64,000 nt of DNA from Collimonas sp. OK607 (GCF_900111995.1 NZ_FOKF01000022.1:1-64000); one strand, 5' to 3'. Shown: positions 48,898-58,798, counted from the stretch's first letter. Program-made: numbers and translations. Notes: a model not told the origin generated them from the letters alone.

Positions 48898-50091
48898 TCA
48901 GGAATAGCTACGCAGGCGCAGCGAGAAATCCTGCAACGACTTGATGCCCGAAGCTTCGGCACGTGCACACCAATCCTGCAGCTGATGCAGCAACTGGTCG
49001 CGTGTGAAATGCGAACGTTCCCAGATTGCACCCAACTCAACCCGCATCTCGTGCATGGTCTGCAGTGCTTTGCTATGCAGGAACAACTCTGTCAGCTGCT
49101 GCTTTTGCGGCGCTTCCAGTTTGGTCGGCTCACGTTGCAACAACTTCTTCGACGATTTCAGGAAACCCGATCCCAGTTTAGCCTTGTCGGTCAAATGGCT
49201 GCGTTCTTCATGCCAGGCGCTCTTCAACGATTTTGCATACTTTGCCATGACATCGTAACGGTTCGCGATCACCGATTGCAGCGTATCCAGATCCGGCACC
49301 AGCTTGGCGTGGTTGAATTTCGGCGCAGGCGCTACTTTCTTGACCTTGGCCAGGCCGCAGATTTCCAGAATCCGGATATACATCCAGCCGATGTCGAACT
49401 CGTACCACTTCGACGATAATTTGGCCGAGGTGCCGAACGTGTGGTGATTATTGTGCAGCTCTTCGCCGCCAATGATGATGCCGAACGGGATGATGTTGGT
49501 AGCCGCATCGTTACAGTCGTAGTTGCGATAGCCCCAATAGTGGCCGATGCCATTGATGATGCCGGCGGCGGTAATCGGGATCCAGACCATTTGCACAGCC
49601 CAGACGCTGACGCCAATCACACCGAACAGCATGACGTTAATAAACAGCATCAACACAATGCCCCAGGCGCTGCGTTTGGTATAGACGTTTCTTTCGATCC
49701 AGTCGTCCGGCGTGCCATGGCCGAATTTTTCCATGGTTTCCAGGTTCTTCGATTCTGCGCGATACAGCTCCGCGCCTTCCCAGAATACTTTCTTGATGCC
49801 GCGGGTAACCGGGCTATGCGGATCTTCCTCGGTATCGCATTTCGCGTGATGCTTGCGATGGATCGCCGCCCATTCCTTGGTGACCATACCTGTCGTCAGC
49901 CACAGCCAGAAACGGAAAAAATGACTTGGAATGGCGTGCAGCTCCAAGGCGCGATGGGCCTGGCCGCGATGCAGGAAAATAGTCACTGCAGCGATCGTGA
50001 TGTGCGTCACGACCAGCGTGAACACGACCACTTGCCAGGCGCTTGCGCCTGTTACGCCATTCGACAGGAAATCGAGAATTGCATTGAACAC
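48898..50091 (-). CDS. Membrane acyl-CoA/acyl-lipid delta-9 desaturase
   Basis: 397 residues. Three His boxes of diiron membrane desaturases: HRGQAHRALELH (about 41-52), HRKHHAKCDTEEDPHSP (about 79-95) and ELHNNHHTFGTSAK (about 210-223). Hydrophobic pairs at about 15-40 and 150-190. The C-terminal 120 residues are soluble and helical. Inserts a cis double bond in acyl chains with O2 and a ferredoxin/cytochrome donor; helps cold adaptation. Its divergent upstream neighbour is none; the next gene (mscS) lies upstream on the same strand, 135 bp away. Confidence 0.92.
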   Translation of the reverse strand: MFNAILDFLSNGVTGASAWQVVVFTLVVTHITIAAVTIFLHRGQAHRALELHAIPSHFFRFWLWLTTGMVTKEWAAIHRKHHAKCDTEEDPHSPVTRGIKKVFWEGAELYRAESKNLETMEKFGHGTPDDWIERNVYTKRSAWGIVLMLFINVMLFGVIGVSVWAVQMVWIPITAAGIINGIGHYWGYRNYDCNDAATNIIPFGIIIGGEELHNNHHTFGTSAKLSSKWYEFDIGWMYIRILEICGLAKVKKVAPAPKFNHAKLVPDLDTLQSVIANRYDVMAKYAKSLKSAWHEERSHLTDKAKLGSGFLKSSKKLLQREPTKLEAPQKQQLTELFLHSKALQTMHEMRVELGAIWERSHFTRDQLLHQLQDWCARAEASGIKSLQDFSLRLRSYS

Positions 50092-50226
50092 TATGTGTAC
50101 TCCATGTGTAGATGATGCTACTACTTGCTTTACGGTGAGATACGGGTGAAATGTGAGTAAGATACCAGCACGTTGACGGGTAGTTACCGAACAGTTACCC
50201 GAATTTCGAGTGCAATTGTACCCTTA

Positions 50227-51639
50227 TTATTCGCTCTTTCGAGGTTTTGGCGCATCTTGTTGGCCATCTAATTGCAAGCCGTGTTGTGTATCGGCCTTGA
50301 AGTTGCCACTTTGCAACGTCACAGTATCGCCATCTTCGCCTGTCGTGGCTTGCACTACCTTGATATCTCGTTTCACCTGAGCAATCTTGATTTGACGGGC
50401 TTGCAACACCCGCCAGATTGCCCGGTTAACATCAGACAACACATTCAGGCGACCGTTCTCCGGATCCGTGATCCAGAATCCGACCTCTAGCTCTAGCCCA
50501 TCCGGGCCTATCTTCAGCAGCAAAGCTTGCGGCAAGGTTTCCTGCGAAACGCGGTTAACCTCGATCGTTGCTTGCTCCAACAGCAATAATACACTTTCAA
50601 CATCATCCTGATGTTCAATCATCACTTGTGTCGACAAACGCAGGATCCGATTGGTCAGCGAATAATTCTGTACCGAATTAATCATGAAGATTTCATTCGG
50701 TACTACCGTATCGACCCCGTCCAGACCTTGCAACACGGTATAGCGGCTATTGATCTGGACCACCTTGCCATAAAAGGTACTGACACCGACCATATCGCCG
50801 ATCGCCAGGCTGCGTTCCAGCAAAATCACGAAGCCTGACACATAACTGCTGGCGATTTTCTGTAAACCAAGCCCCAGCGCCACACCCAGTGCGCCGCCGA
50901 AGACCGACAACACGGTTAAGTCGATACCGACCAGCGATAAACTGACCAATACCGCCACCAGGATCAGGAAGGCCCGCGCCATACGCGCTACCACTGTGCG
51001 GATCGAGGAATGCATGGTGTTGACCCGCATCAGGCGCTCTTCCAGCGTGGCGCCGACCCACAATGCGATCACCAGCGTCACCAGTACCGAGATCAGCGCT
51101 TGCATGACCGCGAGTAGCGAAACCTTATGGCGGCCGATCGGCAGCACCGTGCTATCCAGGTAATCAAGCAGATCCGGCCACCAGCCGGTGATATACAGCA
51201 GCAAGCCGATCCAGACCAGCGCGCCGAAACTCTTTTCAAACAACAGGAGGAAAGTACCGACGCCGCTATTGCGCACAAAAATCCGGCGCAAGACATAGAA
51301 CACGAAACGCATCAGCGCCAGCGAAGCTACCAGCGGAATCATCAGCCGCATGAGATTCACCGGCTGATGCCATTTTTGCAGGGCCATTTTGACCAGCACC
51401 AGCAGCAGCAAGGTGATGACGGGCGTCAAGACCTTGACGAAACTGACAAGCCCGATCTGCATCGCCGGCGGCTGGGCCGGATTAAGATTGAAAGTACGGC
51501 GCAGCAGCCGAGCCAGCAACCAGCCCAGGCCGATACATGCCACCAGCAAACCGACTTGCGCCAGCAAACCCGGCGCCCGCAGGTTGCTCAGCAAATCGTT
51601 CAACAGGTCATTGAGGATATCTGGCATCGTTTTGAACAA
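50227..51639 (-). CDS. MscS-family mechanosensitive channel
   Basis: 470 residues, a medium-size MscS protein with extra N-terminal TM segments (about 18-42, 68-90, 100-120, 140-165, 180-205). Pore helix TM3 and beta domain: LTVLSVFGGALGVALGLGLQ (about 250-270), SSYVSGFVILLERSLAIGD, YTVLQGLDGVDTVVPNE (about 300-320). The C-terminal 60 residues are a charged tail with an E/D/K-rich end. Opens under membrane tension on osmotic downshock. 53 bp downstream of rsmB. Confidence 0.92.
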   Translation of the reverse strand: MFKTMPDILNDLLNDLLSNLRAPGLLAQVGLLVACIGLGWLLARLLRRTFNLNPAQPPAMQIGLVSFVKVLTPVITLLLLVLVKMALQKWHQPVNLMRLMIPLVASLALMRFVFYVLRRIFVRNSGVGTFLLLFEKSFGALVWIGLLLYITGWWPDLLDYLDSTVLPIGRHKVSLLAVMQALISVLVTLVIALWVGATLEERLMRVNTMHSSIRTVVARMARAFLILVAVLVSLSLVGIDLTVLSVFGGALGVALGLGLQKIASSYVSGFVILLERSLAIGDMVGVSTFYGKVVQINSRYTVLQGLDGVDTVVPNEIFMINSVQNYSLTNRILRLSTQVMIEHQDDVESVLLLLEQATIEVNRVSQETLPQALLLKIGPDGLELEVGFWITDPENGRLNVLSDVNRAIWRVLQARQIKIAQVKRDIKVVQATTGEDGDTVTLQSGNFKADTQHGLQLDGQQDAPKPRKSE

Positions 51640-51692
51640 AGCGTAACGCCCCGACAGTCACGTGGGCATGCCGCCTGCTTATTTACGCAAAA

Positions 51693-52946
51693 TTATTTAC
51701 GTACAAATACTGCGGCAAAGAAGCCGTCAGTCTGATGCTTGTGCGGCAGCAATTTGAGGTAGTCACCCATCTCCAGCGCAATTTTCTGCTCGGCCAACAC
51801 ATCTTTCATCGGCACCAGCGAAAAATCTTCGTGGCTGGCGAGGAACTGCGCAGCAATCGCTTCGTTTTCTTCATCCAGCAAACTGCAAGTACCGTACACC
51901 AGGCGGCCGCCGGATTTCACCAGGCGCGCGGCGCTGGAGAGAATCGCGATTTGCTTGACATTCATTTCGCCAATCGCTTCCGGTGTCTGCCGCCATTTGA
52001 CGTCCGGATTACGGCGCAAGGTGCCGAGACCGCTGCATGGTGCATCGACCAGCACGCGATCGATCTTGCCGGCCAGGCGCTTCACCTTGCCGTCATTCTC
52101 ATGCGCGATCAACACCGGATGAATATTCGACAAACCACTACGTGCCATACGCGGCTTGAGTTTTGCCAGGCGCTTCTCGGAAACGTCGAAAGCATACAAG
52201 CGACCGGTATTGCGCATGGTCGCGCCCAGGGCCAGCGTCTTGCCGCCGGCGCCGGCACAGAAATCGACCACCATCTCGCCGCGCTTGGCGCCGACGATTT
52301 GCGCCAGCAACTGGCTACCTTCATCCTGCACTTCGATCGCACCGCTCTTGAACAGCGGCAGGTTTTGTAAAGTCGGCTTCTTGATGACGCGCAAACCAAG
52401 CGGCGCATAAGGCGTCGGCACACACAAGATCGGCGCTTCAGCCAAAGTGGTGACGACTTCTTCGCGATTGGCCTTGAGCGAATTCACGCGCAGATCCAAC
52501 GGTGCCGGTTGATTCATCGCATGCGCCAGTTCCAGGGTGGCGGCTTCACCGTCACGCGCTACCAGCTTGTCGAACAACCATTGCGGCAAGTTGGAACGCA
52601 TCAGCGGCGGCATCAGGTCGCGGTTGATTTCGGCAACCCGCTTCAGCCACTCGGTTTCTTCATCCGACAAGCCGCCCAGGGATTCGATGCTGACCGCATC
52701 GGCCAGGCCCAGCAGGGTCATGCGGCGCATGGTCGGGCCGTTGCCGGATTCGGCAAAGCTGGTGTAGATTGCTTTGTTACGCAACAAACCATATACCGCT
52801 TCGGCCACCACGCCGCGTTCACGCGAACCCAGCTTTGGATGGTCACGGAAGTAGCGCGACAAAGTGCCGTCGGCCGGGCCGGTAAAACGTAGGATTTCGC
52901 GCAGAACTTCTTCGGTGTGACCAATGATCGCGGGAGGCAATCTCAT
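51693..52946 (-). CDS. rsmB: 16S rRNA m5C methyltransferase, RsmB type
   Basis: 417 residues. An N-terminal helical NusB-like region (about 1-140), then the Fmu/NOL1/NOP2/sun domain: SAM motif VVDFCAGAGGKTLALGA (about 230-246), motif IV DAPCSGLGTLRRNPDVKW (about 300-317) and catalytic Cys motif VYGTCSLLDEENE (about 350-362). Methylates cytosine 967 of 16S rRNA if it is a true RsmB; the N-terminal part is divergent, so another rRNA m5C target is possible. Upstream gene purN is on the same strand. Confidence 0.88.
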   Translation of the reverse strand: MRLPPAIIGHTEEVLREILRFTGPADGTLSRYFRDHPKLGSRERGVVAEAVYGLLRNKAIYTSFAESGNGPTMRRMTLLGLADAVSIESLGGLSDEETEWLKRVAEINRDLMPPLMRSNLPQWLFDKLVARDGEAATLELAHAMNQPAPLDLRVNSLKANREEVVTTLAEAPILCVPTPYAPLGLRVIKKPTLQNLPLFKSGAIEVQDEGSQLLAQIVGAKRGEMVVDFCAGAGGKTLALGATMRNTGRLYAFDVSEKRLAKLKPRMARSGLSNIHPVLIAHENDGKVKRLAGKIDRVLVDAPCSGLGTLRRNPDVKWRQTPEAIGEMNVKQIAILSSAARLVKSGGRLVYGTCSLLDEENEAIAAQFLASHEDFSLVPMKDVLAEQKIALEMGDYLKLLPHKHQTDGFFAAVFVRK

Positions 52947-53039
52947 AGTAATTCTTTCATAAAATTCTTGTAAACTGTTGATCGTGCCCGGACCGGCCAG
53001 GGCAAACGATCGTCTTGGCGTTCGTGCTAGCCGGCACGC

Positions 53040-53645
53040 TTATGCACTATTACGGACTCGTCCGTCTTCGATACTCAATCGATTTTCGACAAACCAGCGC
53101 ACTGCACGTGGATATAGTTGATGCTCTTCAATCAGCACTCGCTGCTCTAGCGATTGTTCGGTATCGTTTTCCAGCACCGGCACCACTGCCTGCGCTACGA
53201 TCGGGCCGTGATCCAGCTTCGCCGTGACGAAATGGACAGTGACGCCATGCACCTTGACGCCAGCTTCCAGTGCTTGCCTGTGGGTTGCCATTCCCGGAAA
53301 ACTCGGCAGCAGCGAGGGATGGATATTCAACATGCGGCCGGCATAATGTTCTACGAACGGCGCCGTCAAAATACGCATGAAACCCGCCAGCACTACCAGG
53401 TCAGGGGAAAATCCATCGACAACGACGCGTAAGGCGGCGTCGAACTGTTCTCGGTCAGGATAGTCTTTATTCGCTACTACTGCCGTGGGAATACCTTGAG
53501 CAGCAGCAAATTTCAAACCTTCGGCATCGGCCTTGTTGCTGACAATCGCGGCGATTCTGGCAGGCCATTGTTCGGTTTGAGCGGCGCGGACGATGGCTTG
53601 CATATTACTGCCACGCCCGGAAATCAGGATAACAATGCTTCTCAT
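53040..53645 (-). CDS. purN: Phosphoribosylglycinamide formyltransferase 1
   Basis: 201 residues from the ATG at 53645 (MRSIVILISGRGSNMQAIV); thirteen further in-frame codons upstream are not conserved. Transfers formyl from 10-formyl-THF to GAR in purine synthesis. Motifs: SGRGSNMQ (phosphate loop), LAGFMRILTAPFVEHY, catalytic NIHPSLLPSFPG (Asn/His), HGVTVHFV and DHGPIVAQ (Asp). Complete. rsmB lies 93 bp downstream. Confidence 0.96.
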   Translation of the reverse strand: MRSIVILISGRGSNMQAIVRAAQTEQWPARIAAIVSNKADAEGLKFAAAQGIPTAVVANKDYPDREQFDAALRVVVDGFSPDLVVLAGFMRILTAPFVEHYAGRMLNIHPSLLPSFPGMATHRQALEAGVKVHGVTVHFVTAKLDHGPIVAQAVVPVLENDTEQSLEQRVLIEEHQLYPRAVRWFVENRLSIEDGRVRNSA

Positions 53646-53836
53646 GGCGCGCATTGTACCCGTTGCACTGCTGTTTTTGAGCAAACAGGGTGGCTAATTA
53701 TCATAATTGCAGACAATATCGCACTGATTTGCCCGGGGGAATCGGAAAATCGGCTCACTTTACAACAATAAAAAACAGCTAAAACAATTAAGCCAGCGTC
53801 CCCGTCCTGCCAGGCTGGCCGATATTGCAGCTGCCG

Positions 53837-54235
53837 CTATTGGAATGAGTAAAAAACGCGGAACGCTACTTTCTTGTCAGCCCAGAAATCGGCGCTGTCG
53901 CGGAATACGTCGAGCAGGGTTTCCCGGGCTTCTTTATCGAACTTGGGCGTATTCGGCAATTGCTCGATTACCACGATGAAACCTGGCTGCGGGCCGGCTT
54001 TATGGGCCAGATCGGTCAGGCAATCGGCCAGTGCGTCGAAATTCTTGCCAAAATGCCTGGGAAAATGAAAGGCGTGGGCGATATTCGCCAGCACTTGTTG
54101 TTTAGTCGTTGCCTCGGCACAATAGGCATACAGGAAATGCTGCCCGAGACGGTTGGCCTCCGCCTGCAGATCTGTCACACGGAAGGCGCGGATGGACTGC
54201 ACTACATTTGGCGGTACGGTTTTAAACAAACTCAT
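53837..54235 (-). CDS. Barstar-family RNase inhibitor
   Basis: 132 residues from the ATG at 54235 (MSLFKTVPPNVVQS). Barstar-like fold: a helix-strand core with AHAFHFPRHFGKNFDALADC (about 65-84, the RNase-binding loop, as in barstar YFGENLDALWDCL) and FIVVIEQLPNTP. It should bind and block the neighbouring secreted RNase inside the cell. The RNase stop is 73 bp upstream on the same strand, so the two are probably one transcript with inhibitor second. Confidence 0.88.
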   Translation of the reverse strand: MSLFKTVPPNVVQSIRAFRVTDLQAEANRLGQHFLYAYCAEATTKQQVLANIAHAFHFPRHFGKNFDALADCLTDLAHKAGPQPGFIVVIEQLPNTPKFDKEARETLLDVFRDSADFWADKKVAFRVFYSFQ

Positions 54236-54308
54236 TTTTCCCTCAGCTAGAGCAATGATGATGGATTGTTGTTGTATTTCACACACTCGTCTCATTTACC
54301 CTTCTCGG

Positions 54309-54743
54309 TCACTCCTGAATGCGCCTGAAAGTCTGATAGTGGTTGTCAGTGTAATAATATTCGCCAGAAGTCTGGGGATTGCCGCCGGCAATGATCCGGC
54401 GTGCGCCACGATTGCGGGCATACGGGGTCTTTACCGTAAATTCATGATAATACCCACGCCGCTGCCTGGGCAGCATTCCTTCATAATTGCCAAAGGTCAC
54501 ACCATCTTTGGCATATGGAAACGGTCCGCCTTGCTTGATTAATATCAGTGTCGCCTGCGCTTCCTGCGGCAACTGATTTACCGAAATCACGTCTTGCGAC
54601 ACGGTCTCCCGGAACGGCTCCCGGGCAAAAACCTGGAATGACAGCAGCAAACCAAGCAGCAACAGCATCCCGTTACGCAGCATGGCGGCGACGAAATCGG
54701 AACTTAGACCAAAGAAATGATGCCGGGTTGCCTGGCTTTTCAT
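54309..54743 (-). CDS. Secreted guanyl-specific RNase (barnase/RNase Sa type)
   Basis: 144 residues. A hydrophobic signal segment (about 25-40, GMLLLLGLLLSFQVFA) and cleavage after VFA. The mature part of about 104 residues has DVISVNQLPQEAQATLILIK, then the active site of microbial N1/barnase RNases: Glu in YYHEFTVKTP, Arg in RGARRIIAGG and His in YYYTDNHYQTFRRI. Start uncertain: in-frame ATGs at 54743, 54683 and 54668; the last two give a more usual signal peptide. Exported, so the partner barstar protects the cytoplasm before export. Confidence 0.88.
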   Translation of the reverse strand: MKSQATRHHFFGLSSDFVAAMLRNGMLLLLGLLLSFQVFAREPFRETVSQDVISVNQLPQEAQATLILIKQGGPFPYAKDGVTFGNYEGMLPRQRRGYYHEFTVKTPYARNRGARRIIAGGNPQTSGEYYYTDNHYQTFRRIQE

Positions 54744-54868
54744 AAATTCAATATTTTATGGTTCTGATACCGTAGGGTAACGTGTTGATGAAAACGAATC
54801 AACCCGTATCCTTGCCCCGGCTTCTAGTGTTGCAATATTTGACAATATTATTTGACAATATTAATCAA

Positions 54869-56077
54869 TTACAAGTTCTGCCCTTCTTCACCAAGAGCGG
54901 AAACGGGGCCAGGGCCAAAAAATTCGGCCACCTCATCGCGCCGCGCCAGCGTATCTTTCTGGCCCATACGGATCAACTCGCGCGTATAGCCGGATTCAAA
55001 CAACAGATAAGACGCAAGGCCGCCGCCACGCACATCGGTCGCCCCCAGACCGCCCAGCAAGGTTCGGATCGGCAGGGGCAAACTTGAAAAATGCTTCGAT
55101 GCAATATCATCAATTTGTTCCGAAGGCGAAATAATCAGCATCTCCACCGGCTTCAGCGGCGTTTGCTGGCGTTGCTCATCCGTCAAGAAAGAAAGTGTGT
55201 GGTTGATACGCTCCAGGCGTTCGATATCCACCGCCAGCCCATCCAGGAAGATGCTGGACAATGCGTGGCTGGCAATTTGCGCGAGGCTGGGATAACGGGC
55301 AAGCATGGGTGCATCGGCCGGCGCCTCCTTGCGACGCCCGGCGCCAACCACCATCACTTTGCTGGCGCCAAGGTGGATCGCCGGAGAAATCGGCGCCAGC
55401 TGGCGCATCGAACCGTCGCCGAAATATTCGCGACGGCCATCGCAGTAAATCGGGATCGCAGGAAAGATGAACGGAATCGCTGACGACGCCAGCAAATGGC
55501 CGACGCCGATCTGATCCCGGACCGCCCGCCGCTGGCTGCGGGTCCAGCCCTGGATTTCGACGGCGCTCTGGTAAAAAGTAATGTGCTGGCCGCCGCTATA
55601 GGAGGAAGCGGTGATCGCCAGTGCCTGCAAGCTGCCGTTGGCCAGCGCCGCGTCCAGTTTCTCCAGGTCCAGCAGCCGGTGCAGCAAGGTGATCAGCGGC
55701 GTATTGTCGAGCAAGGAGTTAGGCGGGTGCGCATGCCATTTACGCAGCAGCCAGCCAAAAGACAGCAAGGACAACCAGCGCGCGCCGGACCGCAGGACGC
55801 CCAGGGAATCGGCGCGGTACACCTGCTCCACCGTAAAGTGCTCCCAGACATCCATCAGTTTTTGCACGCCAAGGCCGAAATTCTCGACCCGGCAAGCCAG
55901 CGCCGTCGCATTGATGGCGCCTGCGGAAGTGCCGCAAATGATGTCGAAAGGATTTTGCTCCGGCGCCCAGCCCTGCTCGCGCAAGATGGACGCTACTGCA
56001 TCCATCACGCCAACCTGGTAAGCCGCGCGTGCGCCGCCGCCGGTCAAGATAAGGCCCGTTTTCTGTTTTGTCTCCAT
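54869..56077 (-). CDS. Patatin-like phospholipase
   Basis: 402 residues. Patatin motifs: oxyanion loop TGGGARAAYQVGVMDA (about 12-27), nucleophile elbow GTSAGAINATAL (about 49-60, Ser), and catalytic Asp in YFGDGSMRQLAPIS (about 213-226, DGSM where the motif is DGG/DGA). Serine-Asp dyad hydrolase of acyl lipids. No signal peptide is seen, so it is probably cytoplasmic or membrane-associated. The C-terminal 130 residues are a variable helical tail. Confidence 0.92.
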   Translation of the reverse strand: METKQKTGLILTGGGARAAYQVGVMDAVASILREQGWAPEQNPFDIICGTSAGAINATALACRVENFGLGVQKLMDVWEHFTVEQVYRADSLGVLRSGARWLSLLSFGWLLRKWHAHPPNSLLDNTPLITLLHRLLDLEKLDAALANGSLQALAITASSYSGGQHITFYQSAVEIQGWTRSQRRAVRDQIGVGHLLASSAIPFIFPAIPIYCDGRREYFGDGSMRQLAPISPAIHLGASKVMVVGAGRRKEAPADAPMLARYPSLAQIASHALSSIFLDGLAVDIERLERINHTLSFLTDEQRQQTPLKPVEMLIISPSEQIDDIASKHFSSLPLPIRTLLGGLGATDVRGGGLASYLLFESGYTRELIRMGQKDTLARRDEVAEFFGPGPVSALGEEGQNL

Positions 56078-56127
56078 GGCTATGAAGAGTAACAGGGAGA
56101 GGAAATTTGTGGGGAGGTTGGTTTATT

Positions 56128-56230
56128 TAGGACTTACGCAAAACTGTTCCAGCAAGGCACGACGACGAAGACAGTACGAATGTACGGCTAGGAGAAGTAA
56201 CGCCGCTGGGGCAGTTTTGCGTAAGTCCTA
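56128..56230. mobile_element. MITE-like element with perfect 19-bp terminal inverted repeats
   Basis: TAGGACTTACGCAAAACTG (56128-56146) and its exact reverse complement (56212-56230) bound a 103-bp non-coding element. The 5-bp sequence TTATT stands immediately outside both ends (56123-56127 and 56231-56235), consistent with a target-site duplication. No ORF inside. GGACTTACGCAAA ends are of the kind seen on IS elements, so a full-length IS elsewhere probably mobilises it. Confidence 0.75.
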
Positions 56231-56246
56231 TTATTAATACTTGTGT

Positions 56247-56289
56247 AAAACGAAGTAGCAAGTGCATACGTCTTGCACCTGCTACTTCG
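56247..56289 (-). terminator. Rho-independent terminator of hppA
   Basis: On the minus strand CGAAGTAGCAGGTGCA pairs with TGCACTTGCTACTTCG (16 bp, one mismatch) around a 7-nt loop, followed by TTTTACAC. Lies 26 bp past the hppA stop codon. Confidence 0.8.
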
Positions 56290-56314
56290 CCACATCAGTT
56301 GCCCGGGCTCACTG

Positions 56315-58798
56315 CTAGTGAACGCTGACTTCAACCCGTCGTGCCTGCGCGTTATCGCCGCTGCCGGTTGTCACCTGAGGTTTCTCCAGCACGATGGCGT
56401 CTTCCGCCACGCCTGCGATCAGCAGGATGGCTTTTACGCTTTTGGCGCGCTCCTTGGAAATCTCCTCGTTTTTAGCCGGATCGCCGGTGGTGTCGTGGAA
56501 GCCGCTGACCACCACTTTGGCATCGGCCCTGGCTTTGGCCGCATCGACGACAGCCGCCAGTTTTTCAGCGGTATCGGCCGGAGCTTCTACCTTGCCTGAT
56601 TCAAAATAGACGACAGCTGCGGGCGACGCCGCCGCAGCCTTAGCCGCAGTTCCGGCACTGGCGTCGACCGTGACCGCTGCGGGCGCCACCACAATTGCCG
56701 GTGCAACTACCGGTACCGGCACCAACACGACTTCCTGTCCCGTCAGCGCGCCTTGCTGCATGCCCGAAGCCGGTAGCAACGGCACTAGCAACAGGGCCAC
56801 GATATTGATGATCTTGATCAGTGGATTGACCGCAGGACCGGCGGTATCTTTATAAGGATCGCCAACGGTATCGCCAGTGACCGCAGCCTTATGCGCTTCC
56901 GAACCTTTGCCGCCGTGGTTGCCATCCTCGATATATTTCTTGGCGTTGTCCCAGGCGCCGCCGCCTGTGGTCATCGAGATAGCGACGAACAAACCGGTCA
57001 CGATGGTCCCCATCAATAAACCACCGAGCGCTGCCGGCCCCAATATCAGACCGACCAGAACCGGCACTACTACCGGCAACAGCGACGGGATGATCATTTC
57101 CTTGATGGCCGAAGAGGTCAGCATATCGACCGCTTTGTCGTACTCAGGCTTGCCGGTGCCGTCCATGATGCCTTTGATGTCGCGGAACTGGCGGCGCACT
57201 TCAACCACCACCGCACCCGCCGCCCGGCCGACCGCTTCCATCGCCATGGCGCCGAACAGGTAGGGAATCAAGCCGCCGATGAACAAGCCGACGATCACCA
57301 GTGGATTGGACAAATCGAATACCGTGCTCTTCCCTACCGAATCCAGCGCGTGGGTGTAATCTGCAAACAAGACCAGCGCCGCCAAACCGGCCGAGCCGAT
57401 GGCGTAGCCCTTGGTGACTGCCTTGGTGGTGTTGCCGACGGCGTCCAGCGGATCGGTAATCGCTCGCACCGAATCGGGCAAACCCGACATTTCGGCAATA
57501 CCGCCGGCGTTATCGGTAATCGGGCCGTAGGCATCCAGCGCGACAATGATGCCGGCCATCGACAGCATGGCGGTAGCGGCAATCGCAATGCCGTACAGGC
57601 CGCCCAGCCAGTAGGAAGCCAGGATGGCGACACATACTGCCAGCACCGGATAAGCGGTCGATTTCATGGAGACGCCCAGGCCGGCGATGATATTGGTGCC
57701 GTGGCCGGTGGTAGAGGCTTGTGCTATGTGGCGCACCGGTTTGAAATCGGTGCCGGTGTAGTACTCGGTGATATACACCATCAAGCCGGTCAGGATGATG
57801 CCGATCAAGGCGGACCCCATCATCGGCACCCGCATCGGTGCCGGCAAGATCAGCCAGGTAACCACCACAAACCCGATCAGGCTCAGGATCGCTGCCCACC
57901 ACAGCCCGGTATACAGTGCCGACATGATTTTCTTGCCGGGCTTGGCCTTGACCATGGAACAGCCGACGATAGAGGCCAGGATCGATACCCCGCCCAAGGC
58001 CAGCGGATACAACACTGCTTGCAATTCAGCGCCATGTATCAGCAAAGAGCCTAACAACATGGTGGCGATCAGGGTCACCACATAGGTTTCGAACAAGTCA
58101 GCCGCCATGCCTGCACAATCGCCGACGTTGTCGCCGACGTTATCGGCGATCACTGCGGGATTGCGCGGATCGTCCTCCGGAATGCCGGCTTCCACTTTAC
58201 CTACTAGGTCGGCGCCGACATCGGCGCCCTTGGTAAAGATGCCGCCGCCGAGACGCGCGAAAATGGAAATCAGCGAAGCGCCGAAGGCCAGTCCGATCAG
58301 AGGCCGGATGATGTCATGTAACGACAATCCGGAAGGCCCCGCGAACGCCAGCAACCACAAAAAGAACAGGGTCACGCCCAGCAGGCCGAGCCCGACCACC
58401 AGCATGCCGGTGATCGCCCCGCCGCGGAACGCTACATCAAGCGCCGGCCCCATGCCTTTGGTCGCAGCCTGTGCGGTGCGTACATTAGCGCGCACCGAGA
58501 CATTCATGCCGATGAAGCCGCAAGCCCCTGACAGCACGGCGCCGATCAGGAAGCCGGCGGCGGTTATCAAACCAAGTCCTGGCAGTATCGCGATAATAAT
58601 GAACAGCACCACGCCGACCATGGCAATGGTGCGGTACTGGCGCGCCAGATAGGCAGCAGCCCCTTGTTGGATCGCAGCAGCAATTTCCTGCATGCGTGCA
58701 TTCCCCGGGTCCTGCTTCAATATCCAGCTGCGCGAGACTAGCCCATAGATGACGGCAATGATGCCGCAAGCGACGGCAAACCATAGACTTGATGCCAT
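56315..58798 (-). CDS. hppA: Proton-pumping pyrophosphatase with C-terminal OmpA-like domain
   Basis: 827 residues from the ATG at 58798 ([26 protein letters not shown] 5 nt upstream). Core about 1-690: some 16 TM segments; PPi/Mg motifs [21 protein letters not shown] (about 192-212), [20 protein letters not shown] and the late [20 protein letters not shown] with GYAIGSA marks the K+-independent, H+-pumping class. The family ends near here (660-700 aa). An Ala/Val/Pro linker follows (about 690-728), then a 99-residue OmpA-like domain: [40 protein letters not shown] with the Asp and Arg that bind peptidoglycan. The C-terminus of these pumps faces the periplasm, so the fusion could anchor the pump to the wall. 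Confidence 0.92.
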   Translation of the reverse strand: MASSLWFAVACGIIAVIYGLVSRSWILKQDPGNARMQEIAAAIQQGAAAYLARQYRTIAMVGVVLFIIIAILPGLGLITAAGFLIGAVLSGACGFIGMNVSVRANVRTAQAATKGMGPALDVAFRGGAITGMLVVGLGLLGVTLFFLWLLAFAGPSGLSLHDIIRPLIGLAFGASLISIFARLGGGIFTKGADVGADLVGKVEAGIPEDDPRNPAVIADNVGDNVGDCAGMAADLFETYVVTLIATMLLGSLLIHGAELQAVLYPLALGGVSILASIVGCSMVKAKPGKKIMSALYTGLWWAAILSLIGFVVVTWLILPAPMRVPMMGSALIGIILTGLMVYITEYYTGTDFKPVRHIAQASTTGHGTNIIAGLGVSMKSTAYPVLAVCVAILASYWLGGLYGIAIAATAMLSMAGIIVALDAYGPITDNAGGIAEMSGLPDSVRAITDPLDAVGNTTKAVTKGYAIGSAGLAALVLFADYTHALDSVGKSTVFDLSNPLVIVGLFIGGLIPYLFGAMAMEAVGRAAGAVVVEVRRQFRDIKGIMDGTGKPEYDKAVDMLTSSAIKEMIIPSLLPVVVPVLVGLILGPAALGGLLMGTIVTGLFVAISMTTGGGAWDNAKKYIEDGNHGGKGSEAHKAAVTGDTVGDPYKDTAGPAVNPLIKIINIVALLLVPLLPASGMQQGALTGQEVVLVPVPVVAPAIVVAPAAVTVDASAGTAAKAAAASPAAVVYFESGKVEAPADTAEKLAAVVDAAKARADAKVVVSGFHDTTGDPAKNEEISKERAKSVKAILLIAGVAEDAIVLEKPQVTTGSGDNAQARRVEVSVH

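Noticed and set aside
53837-54743. Classifying the RNase/barstar pair as a toxin-antitoxin or contact-dependent inhibition module
   Set aside because: The RNase has its own signal peptide and no CDI, polymorphic-toxin or T6SS delivery domain or neighbour is seen.
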